Assembly: GCA_028277795.1 (NCBI GenBank)
Contig: JANQFP010000086.1
Coordinates: forward strand, 1 to 33,720
Direction: 5' to 3'
Origin: Rhodospirillales bacterium
Lineage (GTDB): Bacteria; Pseudomonadota; Alphaproteobacteria; Rhodospirillales; JANQFP01
DNA length: 33,720 nucleotides
Position 1 is the first letter of the stretch; each line of letters begins with the position of its first letter. The notes under the pieces are model-generated. The model did not search any database. It saw nothing but the letters and a program-made list of their open reading frames with translations, and was not told the DNA's origin. Below are positions 18,477 to 27,401 of this stretch, one piece after another. The translations under genes were made by a program, and so were the position numbers.

Positions 18477-20162
18477 CTATCGCACCCGGGAGTGCCCGCC
18501 TTCCGTCCCCACCTTGAAGCGCGGGAATGTGGCAATCGCGTCCGCCTTGGCCTTGAGCGTCACATCCCCATAAGCCGCCCCGACCGTCTGGGGAGCATGG
18601 CCGCAAATGGCATCCAGCACACGTTCCTGAATGCCGGCCTCAATGCCGATGGTCTTGAACAGGTGGCGCCATCCGTGGTTGGGCGCGACCCGGCCGTCGG
18701 TCACAACTTCCCGCGCGAACTCCCGGACCCGGTTCTTCGCGGTTCGCCAAGCACCATGCGGGTCCGTTCCCGGCTCCACATTGAGGAACAGGTGGCCTTC
18801 CGGGGCCTCCGTCGCGAACTCCGCAAAGCCAAGCTCCACAAGGTGCGGATGAAGCGGGATTTCCCTCGCCTCCCCGGTCTTCACGGTCCCAGCTTCGGGG
18901 GTGATCGTGAGAACCCAAAGCTCGCCCTCCCGGCGAATGTCCTGTTTCCGCAGTTGCAGGATTTCCCCGACCCGTGCCCCGGTGTAAGCGCAAAGCCAGG
19001 GCGCCCAACGCTTCGCAGCGACCGTCTTGGGGTGTTGCCTCTGGTTGGTCCTGCGGCATCCCAGCGCGTACCCCAGAAGGGCGCTGGCCTCGGCTTCCGT
19101 GAAGCCCTTTGGGCGCAAGCGCTGTTGTCTGCCGACCTTGATGGAGACGCCTTGGGCCGGGTTGGAGGGGAGGCGGCGGTTGGTGACCGCCCAACCAAAC
19201 ACCCGCCTCAACCCAGCAAGGTCGTTGTCCTTGACCGTCTTCGGCTTCACCCCTTCCTCGATGCGGGCATCCTTGAATCGGATCACGTCGTCCGGGACCA
19301 CGCGGGCCGGGTCGTCATGCCCAAGGAACGCCACGAAGCGGCGCATGGTATTGCGATAGCTTTCATAGGTCGAAATGGCGAGGCCGGCGGCCCTGGCCTC
19401 CGTCCACCAATCCTCGACAAGACCAGCGAGCGACGCCCCGACCGCGACCGGGGATCGCCCTTGCGAACCACCTGGGGCCTCCCACCGGGGAAAGCGTTCG
19501 GCCTTGGCATCGGGTCGGTAGTCCCCTTCGGCGTTGCGCTTGCGGGCATCGAGGGCGTCCCCGAGCGCACGCCACAGTTCATGGAGGATCATGGCGCGGG
19601 TCGGCCCATCGACTTTGCCCATGCCCTTGGCGAGCAGAAGCCGGTCCACGATTGGCCCAAGGACGGGCTCAAGGTCGTCGGGCTCGCCACCCAGTTTCTC
19701 CCAACGCCGCAAGGCCGCTTCCCATTCGGCGGTATGTTCGTCCGGGAGGGGCGGCGTATCGTCCCGTTCCCAGCGCTTGGTTTCGGGGTCGTAGACAATC
19801 GCCATTCTCCGCTCCCCGCCTTCGTCCGCCCAGGCACGGTAAAACTCGCCGGACAGCGCCACGACTTGCCTGTGCGTAAGGGCGATGGGCTCTTCCTGGC
19901 GCAGGGCTTGCCAGACGTTTTCAAGGTAAGCGTCCACGGCAGCCAGGCGCGACTTGACCTCCCGAGGATCGGAAGTGCGGAGCGACAGGCGGATGGCTTG
20001 AGTGCGGGGGGTGATTCGGACGGAAACGTGCGAGCCGCCTACGGGAACATCAAGCCTCCCCAGGCGGATGGCCGCGTCCCGCACGTCAACGGGGATGCGC
20101 CGGGGGTAGACGGGATTGGAGGAACCTTTGCGTTTGGCGGGTCGGACCATTCGGTACAACAT
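18477..20162 (-). CDS. Tyrosine recombinase (phage/island-type integrase)
   Basis: A 561-residue integrase that should insert the element into tRNA-Phe. The catalytic domain shows the first Arg in YTGARVGEI, the HxxR pair in NHGWRHLFKT, the following His in CGHAPQ, and the nucleophile Tyr in GAAYGDV. The core-binding SAM-like domain is near SLAGLVEDWWTEARAAGLAI. The long N-terminal region before it (about 230 residues) is larger than in typical phage integrases and probably binds arm sites. ATG at 20162 has AGGTGAGG nine bases upstream; GTG at 20177 and ATG at 20150 are alternatives. It lies 93 bases from the tRNA 3' end and is transcribed away from it, the usual layout. It is convergent with the polymerase-like gene. 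Confidence 0.92.
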   Translation of the reverse strand: MLYRMVRPAKRKGSSNPVYPRRIPVDVRDAAIRLGRLDVPVGGSHVSVRITPRTQAIRLSLRTSDPREVKSRLAAVDAYLENVWQALRQEEPIALTHRQVVALSGEFYRAWADEGGERRMAIVYDPETKRWERDDTPPLPDEHTAEWEAALRRWEKLGGEPDDLEPVLGPIVDRLLLAKGMGKVDGPTRAMILHELWRALGDALDARKRNAEGDYRPDAKAERFPRWEAPGGSQGRSPVAVGASLAGLVEDWWTEARAAGLAISTYESYRNTMRRFVAFLGHDDPARVVPDDVIRFKDARIEEGVKPKTVKDNDLAGLRRVFGWAVTNRRLPSNPAQGVSIKVGRQQRLRPKGFTEAEASALLGYALGCRRTNQRQHPKTVAAKRWAPWLCAYTGARVGEILQLRKQDIRREGELWVLTITPEAGTVKTGEAREIPLHPHLVELGFAEFATEAPEGHLFLNVEPGTDPHGAWRTAKNRVREFAREVVTDGRVAPNHGWRHLFKTIGIEAGIQERVLDAICGHAPQTVGAAYGDVTLKAKADAIATFPRFKVGTEGGHSRVR

Positions 20163-20180
20163 CACAATGTGCCTCACCTT

Positions 20181-20193
20181 TGTTACACAGTCG
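20181..20193 (+). repeat. Right arm-type repeat TGTTACACAGTCG
   Basis: Identical to 13278-13290 and 61 bases from the attR core. It lies just upstream of the integrase start, so integrase bound here could also repress its own gene. Confidence 0.5.
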
Positions 20194-20255
20194 GGTGAGG
20201 CGCAACAGCTTGAATGGCTTTAACTTATTGGGCATTCTTGAGAAATCAAGAGGAA

Positions 20256-20331
<76 letters not shown>

Positions 20332-20441
20332 AACCGTGCCGGCCCGATGAAAGACGGCCAAAGACGCGGCCCGGCCGGAAGCAGCCGCTTATAGAAGAAT
20401 TCGCCACACCTGTCCAGCCGACCCCCGACGCGCAGCGCCGG

Positions 20442-20651
20442 TCACGGGTCCTCCGTTTCGATATCGTCGCCGGGTCCCGCCTCGTCGTCGGTGGCGATGC
20501 GGTAGTCGCCCTTGAGCCAGCGGCCCAGGTCCAGATCGGCGCACCGCCGCGAGCAGAACGGACGCATCCGGTACACCGTCGGCTTGCCGCACACCGGACA
20601 CCGGCGGCCGGCCATCGGCACGTCGGCATCCCCGTCGTCAGCCTCGGCCAT
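20442..20651 (-). CDS. yacG: DNA gyrase inhibitor / zinc-binding protein YacG
   Basis: A 69-residue protein with four zinc-ligand cysteines: CPVC (C18, C21) and CSRRC (C33, C37), followed by the typical [15 protein letters not shown]. In E. coli YacG binds gyrase B and blocks DNA binding. The acidic tail ([15 protein letters not shown]) is common in alphaproteobacterial members. The ATG lies within the last codons of rng (14-base overlap), so the two are translationally linked. Confidence 0.92.
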   Translation of the reverse strand: MAEADDGDADVPMAGRRCPVCGKPTVYRMRPFCSRRCADLDLGRWLKGDYRIATDDEAGPGDDIETEDP

Positions 20652-22104
20652 GGTCCGGGTCCTCGACGGGGCCGACGGCGAAACGGTCGGGCGCGATGGC
20701 GGGATCGGCCACCAGGCGCAGGGGCCGGCCCAGGCGCTCCTCCGCTTCCGCGCGCGCCGCCGACAGGGAGTGCGACAACGCCTCCACCACCGCCGGCGCC
20801 GCGGTCACCGCCAGCGGCGCGGCAGGGTTGGCCCGGGCCTCGCGCAGGGCGGCGCGCAGGGCCTGCAGGGCCACCGTGGCCGGCGACCGGATCCGCCCGC
20901 CGCCGGCGCACAAGGGACAGGGGGCGGCCAGCCGATCGCCCAGGGACGCCCGCTGCCGCCGCCGGGTCAATTCGACCAGGCCGAAGCGGGTGTAGCCGGC
21001 CACCTGGGGCGTCATCGGGTCGGCGCCGACCGCGCGGCGCAGGGCGGCCACCACGTCGGCCCCGTGCTGACGCCGTTTCATGGCCACGAAGTCGATGGCC
21101 ACCAGGCCGCCCAGGTCGCGCAACCGGAGCTGGCGGGCGATCTCGTCGGCCGCCTCCAGGTTGGTCTTCAACGCCGTCTCCTCCTTGCCGCCGTGGGCGC
21201 CACCACCCGTGTTGACGTCGATGGCGACCAGCGCCGGGGTCTCGCTGACGACGATGCTGCCGCCGCCGGCCAGGCTCACGGTGGAGGCGAGGGCTGCGTC
21301 GATCTGGTCCTCGATGCCGCGCGCCTCGAACAGGGGCTCATGGCCGCTGTGGCGTTCGAGGCGGGCCGCCAGCTCGGGAGCGGCCTGGCGGAAGGCGTCC
21401 TCGAGGCGGGCCAGGATGGTGGCCCCATCGACCACGATCCGCCTCACCCCCGGTCCTGCGCCATCGCGCAGGGCGCGGTGCACGGGGTCGGCCTCGTGCC
21501 GCAGGCAGGCGGGCGGGCGTTCGGAATCGCGGGTGGCGCAGACGGCGGCCCACGCGTCCTCCAGGGTCTCGGCCTCGGCCTGCACCACCCCGTCGTCTGC
21601 GGCGGCGGCGGCGGTGCGGACGATGAAGCCGCCCGCACCCATGTCCGACAGCAGGGCGCCCAGGCGGCCGCGCTCGTCATCGTCGGCGATGCGCCGGGAG
21701 ACGACGACCCCGGGCTGGTCCGGGGTGTAGACCACGTAGCGTCCGGGCAGGGTGATGCGGGTGGTCACGCGGGCGCCCTTGCCGGGCACCGGGTCGGCCG
21801 CCGCCTGGACCACCAGGGCGTCGCCTTCGCTCACGTAGTCGCCGATGGCGTCGCCGTCCGGGGGTGTCGGGCCCGGCGGCCGCGCCTCGGCCAACCCGAG
21901 GAAGGCCGGGCGGTCCAGCCCGATCTCGACGAAGGCCGCCTGGATGGACGGCACGACGCGCTCGACGCGGCCCAGATAGATGTTGCCGGCCACCCCCTCG
22001 GCGCCGCCGCGGGCGATCACCAGATCGCACAGGCGCCCGTCCTGCAGCAGTGCGGCGCGGACCTCCCCCGGCCCGGCGTCGATCAGGATCTCGTCGATGG
22101 CCAC
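20638..22104 (-). CDS. rng: Ribonuclease E/G family protein (ribonuclease G)
   Basis: A 488-residue endoribonuclease of the RNase G size class (no long C-terminal scaffold as in RNase E). It has an N-terminal S1-like RNA-binding region ([23 protein letters not shown]), catalytic Mg-binding Asp residues D296 ([10 protein letters not shown]) and D338 ([10 protein letters not shown]), and the zinc-link CPLC (C396, C399). It acts in 16S rRNA 5'-end maturation and mRNA decay. The start is GTG at 22104, six bases after the maf stop. The C-terminal ~80 residues are Ala/Arg-rich. Order infA-maf-rng-yacG-tRNA-Phe is a common alphaproteobacterial arrangement. Confidence 0.93.
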   Translation of the reverse strand: MAIDEILIDAGPGEVRAALLQDGRLCDLVIARGGAEGVAGNIYLGRVERVVPSIQAAFVEIGLDRPAFLGLAEARPPGPTPPDGDAIGDYVSEGDALVVQAAADPVPGKGARVTTRITLPGRYVVYTPDQPGVVVSRRIADDDERGRLGALLSDMGAGGFIVRTAAAAADDGVVQAEAETLEDAWAAVCATRDSERPPACLRHEADPVHRALRDGAGPGVRRIVVDGATILARLEDAFRQAAPELAARLERHSGHEPLFEARGIEDQIDAALASTVSLAGGGSIVVSETPALVAIDVNTGGGAHGGKEETALKTNLEAADEIARQLRLRDLGGLVAIDFVAMKRRQHGADVVAALRRAVGADPMTPQVAGYTRFGLVELTRRRQRASLGDRLAAPCPLCAGGGRIRSPATVALQALRAALREARANPAAPLAVTAAPAVVEALSHSLSAARAEAEERLGRPLRLVADPAIAPDRFAVGPVEDPDHGRG

Positions 22105-22110
22105 GCCCGA

Positions 22111-22701
22111 TTATGGCCCCTCATCGGGGCGGTAGCCCAGCCCTTTCAGCAGCGCCGCGGTCTCGAACAGCGGCAGGCCGACCACGTTGGAATAGGACCC
22201 GTTGATGGCGCGGACGAACGCCGCGGCCTGTCCCTGCACGGCATAGGCCCCCGCCTTGCCGCGCCATTCGCCGCCCGCCAGGTAGCGGTCGATCTCGGCG
22301 GTCTCCAGGCGCTTGAAGGCGACGGTGGTGACCACCAGCCGGCCGTGGATGCGGCCGTTTCCGTCGACCACCGCCACGCCGCCGTAGACCCGGTGTCGGC
22401 GCCCCGACAGCAGCGCGAGGTGGCGCCGCGCCGCCGCCGCGTCGTCGGCCTTGGGGAGGATGCGGCGGCCGCAGGCGACCACGGTGTCGGCGCCGAGGAC
22501 CAGGGCGCCGGGGACCCCGCTCGCCACGTGGCGTGCCTTGGCCTCGGCGAGGCGGCGGGCCAGCGCGGCGGGCAGCTCGCGCCGGTGCGGCCGTTCGTCC
22601 ACCTCGGCCGGCGTCACGGCGTCGGGCGCGATGCCGATCTGGGTCAGCAGGTCCAGGCGCCGGGGCGACGCCGAGGCCAGAATCAGGCGCGGGCGCTCCA
22701 A
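22111..22701 (-). CDS. maf: Maf-like nucleoside triphosphate pyrophosphatase
   Basis: A 196-residue enzyme of the Maf/YhdE family, which hydrolyses dTTP/UTP or modified nucleotides to the monophosphate and pyrophosphate. It shows the N-terminal ILASASPRRLDLL motif, the catalytic LGADTVV block and the C-terminal KAGAYAVQGQAA...GSYSNVVGLPL block. The start is TTG at 22701, with GGGAG 8 bases upstream, giving the exact family N-terminus (MERPRLILASASPRR). It lies 19 bases after the infA stop. Confidence 0.94.
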   Translation of the reverse strand: MERPRLILASASPRRLDLLTQIGIAPDAVTPAEVDERPHRRELPAALARRLAEAKARHVASGVPGALVLGADTVVACGRRILPKADDAAAARRHLALLSGRRHRVYGGVAVVDGNGRIHGRLVVTTVAFKRLETAEIDRYLAGGEWRGKAGAYAVQGQAAAFVRAINGSYSNVVGLPLFETAALLKGLGYRPDEGP

Positions 22702-22720
22702 TCCGGCGCTCCCGGGCCCA

Positions 22721-22939
22721 TCACTTGTAGCGGAAGGTAATCCGACCCTTGGTCAGATCGTAGGGGGTCATCTCGACGTTGACCCGATCGCCGGCCAGCA
22801 CGCGGATGCGGTGCTTGCGCATCTTGCCCGCCGTGTGGGCCAGGATCTCGTGGTCGTTCTCCAGCTTCACCCGGAACATGGCGTTGGGCAGCAGCTCGGT
22901 GACCACACCGGTGAATTCGAGGACTTCCTCCTTGGCCAT
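22721..22939 (-). CDS. infA: Translation initiation factor IF-1
   Basis: A 72-residue OB-fold protein, [20 protein letters not shown] ..., nearly identical in form to all bacterial IF-1 proteins. It binds the 30S A site during initiation. A good ribosome site (AGAGGGAG) precedes the ATG. It is the first gene of the infA-maf-rng-yacG block. Confidence 0.97.
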   Translation of the reverse strand: MAKEEVLEFTGVVTELLPNAMFRVKLENDHEILAHTAGKMRKHRIRVLAGDRVNVEMTPYDLTKGRITFRYK

Positions 22940-23175
22940 CGACTCCCTCTGACCTGGTTGGCGCGGCGCCCAATAGTCCCGCTCTGCGACGAGGGCGCCT
23001 CATCGCATGGAGCCGGCCCGTGCGGCACCTGAGCGAAACCCACACGCGAACGGTCGAGGACCGAACGCGACGGTATAAATGGCCGTGCGGCGCCCGGGGT
23101 CAAGTGTTTTCGCGGCCTTCAGCCCGACGGAGGGTCGGGCGCCTCCCTTGACCGGGCGTGCCGCGTCGGCCGACA

Positions 23176-23613
23176 ATGGCCGCCATGAAGGCGACGGCAT
23201 TGATATTGGCGGCGGCCATCGGCGTGGCCGCCAGCGGCGGCGCGGCGGCGGCCAACCTGGAGGTGGTGGTCGACGGCCTGCGCAACGGCCACGGTGTCGT
23301 CTCCATCGGAGTGTTCGCGTCGGCGGACACGTTCCCCGAAGGGGGCAGGCAGCGCTACGGCGCCGACTGGCCGGCGGCCGAGGGCTCGGTGCGCATCCCG
23401 CTGGGCCGGGTCGACCCGGGAACCTATGCGGTGGTCGTGATGCACGACGAGAACGCCAACGGCGCCATGGACCGCAACCTCATCGGCCTCCCCGCCGAGG
23501 GCTACGCCTTTAGCAACGGCGCGCAAGGCGTGCTGGGGCCGCCCTCCTTCGACGCCGCGGCGGTCACGGTCGGCGAAGACGGCGCCACCGTGCGCATCCG
23601 CATCCGCTACTGA
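23176..23613 (+). CDS. DUF2141 secreted protein
   Basis: A 145-residue protein with a signal peptide (MKATALILAAAIGVAASGGAAAA, cleavage likely before NLEVVV). The mature part is a small beta-rich DUF2141 domain, recognisable from GVVSIGVFASADTFPE, GTYAVVVMHDENANGAMDRN and GLPAEGYAFSNGAQG. Its role is unknown; it should be periplasmic. Start at 23176 or 23185; neither has a strong ribosome site. It is divergent from infA. Confidence 0.85.
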   Translation: MAAMKATALILAAAIGVAASGGAAAANLEVVVDGLRNGHGVVSIGVFASADTFPEGGRQRYGADWPAAEGSVRIPLGRVDPGTYAVVVMHDENANGAMDRNLIGLPAEGYAFSNGAQGVLGPPSFDAAAVTVGEDGATVRIRIRY

Positions 23614-23654
23614 GAAGGGCCCGCCATCGACCGGCCAGGTCCTCCACTTGGCGT

Positions 23655-23728
23655 GAAAACCGGGGACAGGAAAACCGGGGACAGTATACTGATTTCATAG
23701 GAGAAATCAGTATACTGTCCCCGGTTTA
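23655..23728. repeat. GGGGACAGTATAC repeat, perfect 25-bp inverted pair
   Basis: Left arm 23673-23697 (AAACCGGGGACAGTATACTG...) and right arm 23704-23728 are perfect inverted repeats of 25 bp around a 6-base loop. A partial extra copy (AAAACCGGGGACAG) lies just before, at 23657-23670. The same word recurs at 31509-31563. This motif is common in bacterial intergenic DNA, near REP-type transposases. It follows the DUF2141 gene and could also work as a terminator. Confidence 0.7.
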
Positions 23729-23794
23729 AACACGCACGGATGCTGCCCCGCCGCGGGCGGTCCGTGTCGTCCCGTCGGTTTTGGCGGCGGTCGG

Positions 23795-23959
23795 CTACTG
23801 GCTCAGGCTGGCCAGTTCGTCTTTGATCTGGAGCTTCTTCTTTTTCAGGGTGTGTATGTGGATGTCGTCGGGGTGGGGTCGGCTGTTTTCTTCTTCGATG
23901 GCTTGCTCGAGGGCTTGGTGCTTGGCCTTCAGGGCTGCAATCCTCTCCTCCAAGCTCAT
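23795..23959 (-). CDS. DUF465 (YdcH-like) small coiled-coil protein
   Basis: A 54-residue protein, MSLEERIAALKAKHQALEQA ... HIHTLKKKKLQIKDELA, matching the DUF465/YdcH family of short helical hairpins with a conserved LKKKKLxLKDEI end. AAGGAGG lies 8 bases before the ATG. The frame is open further upstream, but that extension lacks family similarity. Function unknown. A second, diverged member is at 26121-26333. Confidence 0.85.
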   Translation of the reverse strand: MSLEERIAALKAKHQALEQAIEEENSRPHPDDIHIHTLKKKKLQIKDELASLSQ

Positions 23960-24091
23960 GGTGGAGTCCTCCTTTCCCGAACGAACCGGATTCCTCAAGG
24001 GCAGACGACCATCATATCGCAGCCGCGAGCGAAATGCCAGACAGCGGGCTGCTGTCCCAGCCATGACGCCGTTCCGAGTACGTCAGGACTG

Positions 24092-24721
24092 TCAGGAAAT
24101 AACGAAATCGGCGTGGTGTTTGAGATCGGGTCGTACAGCTCGGTGACCAAGCGTCTCCAAGATCACCTTTACGCCCTCCCTTCGCACGAATTTGAAGGCG
24201 GGAACGAAATCGCTGTCGCCCGTCACAACCACGATGGCGCGTACGAGCTCGCGCAAAGCCAGCCGCGCCATATCCATGCCGATCCGCATATCCACCCCCT
24301 TTTGGTTGATGTCCAAAACGAAGTCGGCGTCGGTAAGGGTACGCGGGTTCTGCTTTAGCTGCCTGACGACGGAAGGTTTCAGCTTCCACTTGTCCGCCAA
24401 CAGTCTGGTCTCCCCCATCCGCAACGCAAAGCCAGGCTTCATCACGATCTGGTCAAAAAGGCTCTGTGAGTGACGAAAACGCGGAGTGGATGCAAGATTG
24501 TGAACGTCGCCGGATACCGGTCGCGATATCGATTCGTCGGACGGCCATGCGTCGTAATAGTAGATTCGCAGGAGTTCGTAGGAGGCAACGTGCGGGCTTT
24601 GACGCAGCCTATCACAAAGCGCGTTCACATCGTCGGCCGTCGTGGGCCGACGGTTTCGCTCTTGGAGCTTCTTGGTGACGAATCCGCGATCCAAGAGGAT
24701 GGCATAGCGGGCCTGAAACAT
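24092..24721 (-). CDS. NYN-domain protein (LabA/DUF88-like putative ribonuclease)
   Basis: A 209-residue protein starting MFQARYAILLDRGFVTKKLQ. The PIN-like NYN fold is shown by the N-terminal acidic LLDRGF, VDMRIGMDMARLAL, and IVVVTGDSDFVPAFKFVRREGVKVIL. These aspartates would bind the metal for RNA cleavage. The first motif has Asp-Arg-Gly where many relatives have D-x-N/G. An upstream TTG would add seven residues; ATG at 24721 fits the family start better. It stands alone; the target RNA is unknown. Confidence 0.82.
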   Translation of the reverse strand: MFQARYAILLDRGFVTKKLQERNRRPTTADDVNALCDRLRQSPHVASYELLRIYYYDAWPSDESISRPVSGDVHNLASTPRFRHSQSLFDQIVMKPGFALRMGETRLLADKWKLKPSVVRQLKQNPRTLTDADFVLDINQKGVDMRIGMDMARLALRELVRAIVVVTGDSDFVPAFKFVRREGVKVILETLGHRAVRPDLKHHADFVIS

Positions 24722-24840
24722 TCCCGAAAAACCTGGAGCCAACCCACTCCTAGCATCGCTAAAGCAATGCCTTTGGAATAGGTTGGCTCGCTGGTCTATT
24801 CCGATAATTACAAAAACTCTATGTTCGTCCCGGCATCAAG

Positions 24841-25053
24841 TCAAGAACGCCTACCCTCGATCACTGTGAACAATGGAAACCGTGACCCTGTCAGCTCATC
24901 GCCAAGCGCCTGGTCAGCAGGCTCGCCAATGTTCAAGATGTGATCCGTCATACGCACGGGCGCCGCTCGCATCATCCGCAGCGCCTCGCGGATCCACCAC
25001 AGATTGCACCGACTGACCTGCAAGGCGACGGCCAGCGGCGTAACGAAGGCCAT
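24841..25053 (-). CDS. Hypothetical 70-residue ORF downstream of the patatin gene
   Basis: An open frame starting MAFVTPLAVALQVSRCNLWW, 8 bases after the patatin stop in the same direction. It ends FPLFTVIEGRRS. I do not recognise it and see no strong ribosome site. It may be a real small gene, a decayed fragment of a larger one, or chance. Between its end and the NYN gene (24722-24840) I see nothing else. Confidence 0.3.
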   Translation of the reverse strand: MAFVTPLAVALQVSRCNLWWIREALRMMRAAPVRMTDHILNIGEPADQALGDELTGSRFPLFTVIEGRRS

Positions 25054-25061
25054 TGGCACCG

Positions 25062-26033
25062 TCACAGGGCGGCAAGAAGGGCCTCGGCTTCGCTCTTGCC
25101 GAGCTCGAAATAGCGCTTCTGGGCCGTCGAGTCCTTGAGCGAGATGGTCATGCTCTCCAGGTTGCTGGGCTGCAGCACGTGCAGGGGCTTGCGATAGAGG
25201 GTCTTGCCGTCCACCTCCAGGGAGTCCTTGCCCGTGGCCTCCAGCATGCGGTTGATGAGCCGGGCCTGGGTGAAGATCTTCATGTTGGGCAGGGTGAGCT
25301 GGATGTCGCTCACCAGCAGGTACATGTCGATGCTGTTCAGCGGCAGGGTGAACATCTGCGAATCGTAGAGCTTCTGGAGCTCCCGGTGGTGGTCGTAGTC
25401 GGTGAAGTCGATGGCGATGATCTCGTCCACCTCCGGGTCCTCGAACAGGCTGCGCATGGGCGTGTTGTCCATGTAGCCGCCCTCCACGTAGTACTCGCCG
25501 TCGATGGTCTGGGCCCGGAAGTAGGGGATGGTGGTGATGCCGGCCAGGAAGACGTCCATGAACGCGCTCAGCGACGCCTCGTCGATGGAGGCCAGGATGT
25601 CGTTGACCGGGAAGTACCGGTGCTCCTTGCGGGTCAGGTTGGTGGCCAGGATGTCCCAGCGCACGGCGTCCAGGTTGCGCCGCAGCACGTCGCGCCGGCC
25701 CGCGTCGTCGAGCAGCAGCGACTTGCGGCAGGTGTCCTTGTCGACGGTGAACAGGTGCGAGCCGCTGGGCAGCAGGGACGTCCGCAGGCCGAGGAAGTTG
25801 GAGAACACGGAGAAGATGTCGGTGACGCTCAAGCGCATGGTCTTGGCCAGGGTCGGCGGCAGGTCCTCGCCGGCCCAGTCCCAGATCATGTGGTCGAGCA
25901 CGATGTTGTTGCCCGAGCTGGTCGACGTCAGGTGGACCAGGGGCACCCCCTTGCGGGTCAGCCACACCAGGACACCGGCCGTGTAGAAGCTGCGATAGCC
26001 GCCGCCCGAGGCGACGAAGCCGTACTTGGTCAT
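25062..26033 (-). CDS. Patatin-like phospholipase family protein with altered active-site motifs
   Basis: A 323-residue protein; AGGGGGGAAC precedes the ATG. The oxyanion-hole motif GGGYR (10-14) is present in FVASGGGYRSFYTAGVLVWL. The nucleophile motif, usually GxSxG, reads STSSG (37-41), so Ser39 is the probable nucleophile but the first Gly is Ser. The catalytic-Asp motif DGG/DGA appears as VEGGYMDNTP (E184). It may be an atypical acyl hydrolase or an inactive relative. No signal peptide or membrane segment is evident, so a cytoplasmic site is likely. A repeat and a divergent DUF465 gene lie upstream. Confidence 0.75.
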   Translation of the reverse strand: MTKYGFVASGGGYRSFYTAGVLVWLTRKGVPLVHLTSTSSGNNIVLDHMIWDWAGEDLPPTLAKTMRLSVTDIFSVFSNFLGLRTSLLPSGSHLFTVDKDTCRKSLLLDDAGRRDVLRRNLDAVRWDILATNLTRKEHRYFPVNDILASIDEASLSAFMDVFLAGITTIPYFRAQTIDGEYYVEGGYMDNTPMRSLFEDPEVDEIIAIDFTDYDHHRELQKLYDSQMFTLPLNSIDMYLLVSDIQLTLPNMKIFTQARLINRMLEATGKDSLEVDGKTLYRKPLHVLQPSNLESMTISLKDSTAQKRYFELGKSEAEALLAAL

Positions 26034-26120
26034 GATCGTTCCCCCCTTGGTTACGGGCGCGCGCCGCCCGAGAGTGTTAACGCCGGCCCGGCGAACCTGA
26101 TATGATCGGAGCGGGAGTGG

Positions 26121-26333
26121 ATGGGGCCCGCCATGGACGAACTGGATCCCCTGCGCGCCAGGCTGGAGGAGCTCAAGTCTGAACACCGTGACCTGGACGA
26201 CGTCATCGCCCGCCTGACCGAGAAGGTGCCCTTCGACCAGATCCAGGTGAGCCGCCTTAAGAAGCGCAAATTGGCCCTGAAAGACAAGATCGCCCGGCTG
26301 GAAAGCCAGCTTCTTCCCGACATCATCGCCTGA
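26121..26333 (+). CDS. DUF465 (YdcH-like) small protein, second copy
   Basis: A 70-residue helical-hairpin protein: MDELDPLRARLEELKSEHRD ... FDQIQVSRLKKRKLALKDKIARLE. The LKKRKLALKDKI end is the DUF465 signature. Start at ATG 26121 (GGGAG nearby) or 26133. It is divergent from the patatin-like gene. Function unknown. Confidence 0.82.
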   Translation: MGPAMDELDPLRARLEELKSEHRDLDDVIARLTEKVPFDQIQVSRLKKRKLALKDKIARLESQLLPDIIA

Positions 26334-26348
26334 TTCCGGCGTGCCCAT

Positions 26349-26463
26349 GAACGGACTCGCGGAGCGCCGAGGTGGTGCGCCGGCGAGCCCGCGCGGCGCC
26401 TGAGCGCCACCGCCTTCGCATGACATGACCCGAAGGGGCGTTTCATAGGCGCGGCGGTATGAG
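26349..26463. repeat. 115-bp dispersed repeat, copy A
   Basis: Aligns without gaps to 29900-30014 at about 81% identity (22 mismatches by eye). The best-conserved part is ACCGCCTTCGCATGA and GGCGCGGCGGTATGAG at the end, which together form an imperfect palindrome. It lies in the gap between the DUF465 gene and the GGDEF gene. Confidence 0.7.
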
Positions 26464-26469
26464 CAGCGA

Positions 26470-27255
26470 TCATGGCCCGGCGCCCGTGCCGGCCGAAGCG
26501 GCCTGCGCCTGCCGGTCGCGGGCCAGGCGCTCGAGCCGGTCGCGCTCGGCCCCGTCGATGACCGCCGTGCCGCTGTCGCCGGGCTCGATGGGGTGGATGC
26601 CGTAGCTCACCTCGATGGCCACCGGCCCGCTGTCGTCGGAGCCCGCCGTGCGGCCGGTGAGCGCCGTGTGCAGCTCCCACGCCTTGCCGGCGGCGTGGTC
26701 GCCGTCGGTCACCGTCAGCACCAGGCCGAGGTCGCCGCCGCCCAGGCTGCCGATGACGTCGCTTCCGCGCACGGCCCGGCGCAGGACGTCGGCGACGGCG
26801 ACCAGCGCCGCCTCGGCGGCGGTGCGGTCGAGGCGGCGGCGGATGGCGTCCAGGTTGCCGACGTGGAACAGCACGAAGGTGTTGGCCACCCCGGCGTGCT
26901 CGCCGTGGGCCATGATGCGGCCCAGCTCGCGCAGCAGGGCGCGGCGGTTCAGCACCGGCAGGAAGGCGTGGCTGTCGGCCACCGCCTCCAGGTAGCCCAG
27001 GTGCTCGCGCAGGTCCTCCAGCTCGTACCGCTGGCGGTCGAACTCGTGCATGATGTGCAGCAGGGCCTCCTGCACCCGCGGCGTCATCTCGTCGGCGGGG
27101 ATGCCCATCACCAGGGCCACGTCGCGGGCGTGCTCGCGGGGTCGGCGGTGGGCCTGGCGGCGGGCGTCCTCGTGGGGCGACCGCTGGCGCTGCTGGCCGC
27201 CCCCGTCGGCGGCGGCCACCGGCGGGACGTGGCGCGGCAAATCCATCTCGGCCAT
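26470..27255 (-). CDS. GGDEF-domain protein with degenerate active site
   Basis: A 261-residue protein. The N-terminal ~75 residues are charged and His/Arg-rich. A short helical segment ([32 protein letters not shown]) links to a GGDEF fold: [18 protein letters not shown], then [14 protein letters not shown] where active diguanylate cyclases have GG(D/E)EF. GGGDL suggests no cyclic-di-GMP synthesis, and I see no RxxD inhibitory site. It may act by protein contact. It is divergent from purE. Confidence 0.8.
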   Translation of the reverse strand: MAEMDLPRHVPPVAAADGGGQQRQRSPHEDARRQAHRRPREHARDVALVMGIPADEMTPRVQEALLHIMHEFDRQRYELEDLREHLGYLEAVADSHAFLPVLNRRALLRELGRIMAHGEHAGVANTFVLFHVGNLDAIRRRLDRTAAEAALVAVADVLRRAVRGSDVIGSLGGGDLGLVLTVTDGDHAAGKAWELHTALTGRTAGSDDSGPVAIEVSYGIHPIEPGDSGTAVIDGAERDRLERLARDRQAQAASAGTGAGP

Positions 27256-27401
27256 GCGCGTCCCTCCTCGCCGTGCCGAGTCAGGCTATCACCCGGCCGG
27301 TGCGGAACAAAGGGATTCCCCGCCGCGGAGTCCCTTGCGGCGGGGAGGCCGCTCCCTATAATGCGCGGCTTCCGCAGCCGGAGACCGGGAGCAGACCCCC
27401 C

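Noticed and set aside
18492..20198. A 568-codon plus-strand frame
   Set aside because: Exactly antisense to the integrase, whose catalytic residues are clear on the other strand.
13216..20254. Prophage
   Set aside because: No capsid, tail, terminase or lysis genes, and the element is only about 7 kb.
20512..22740. A 742-codon plus-strand open frame
   Set aside because: It is antisense to rng and maf, low complexity (Gln/Gly/Arg/Ala), and typical of GC-rich shadow frames.
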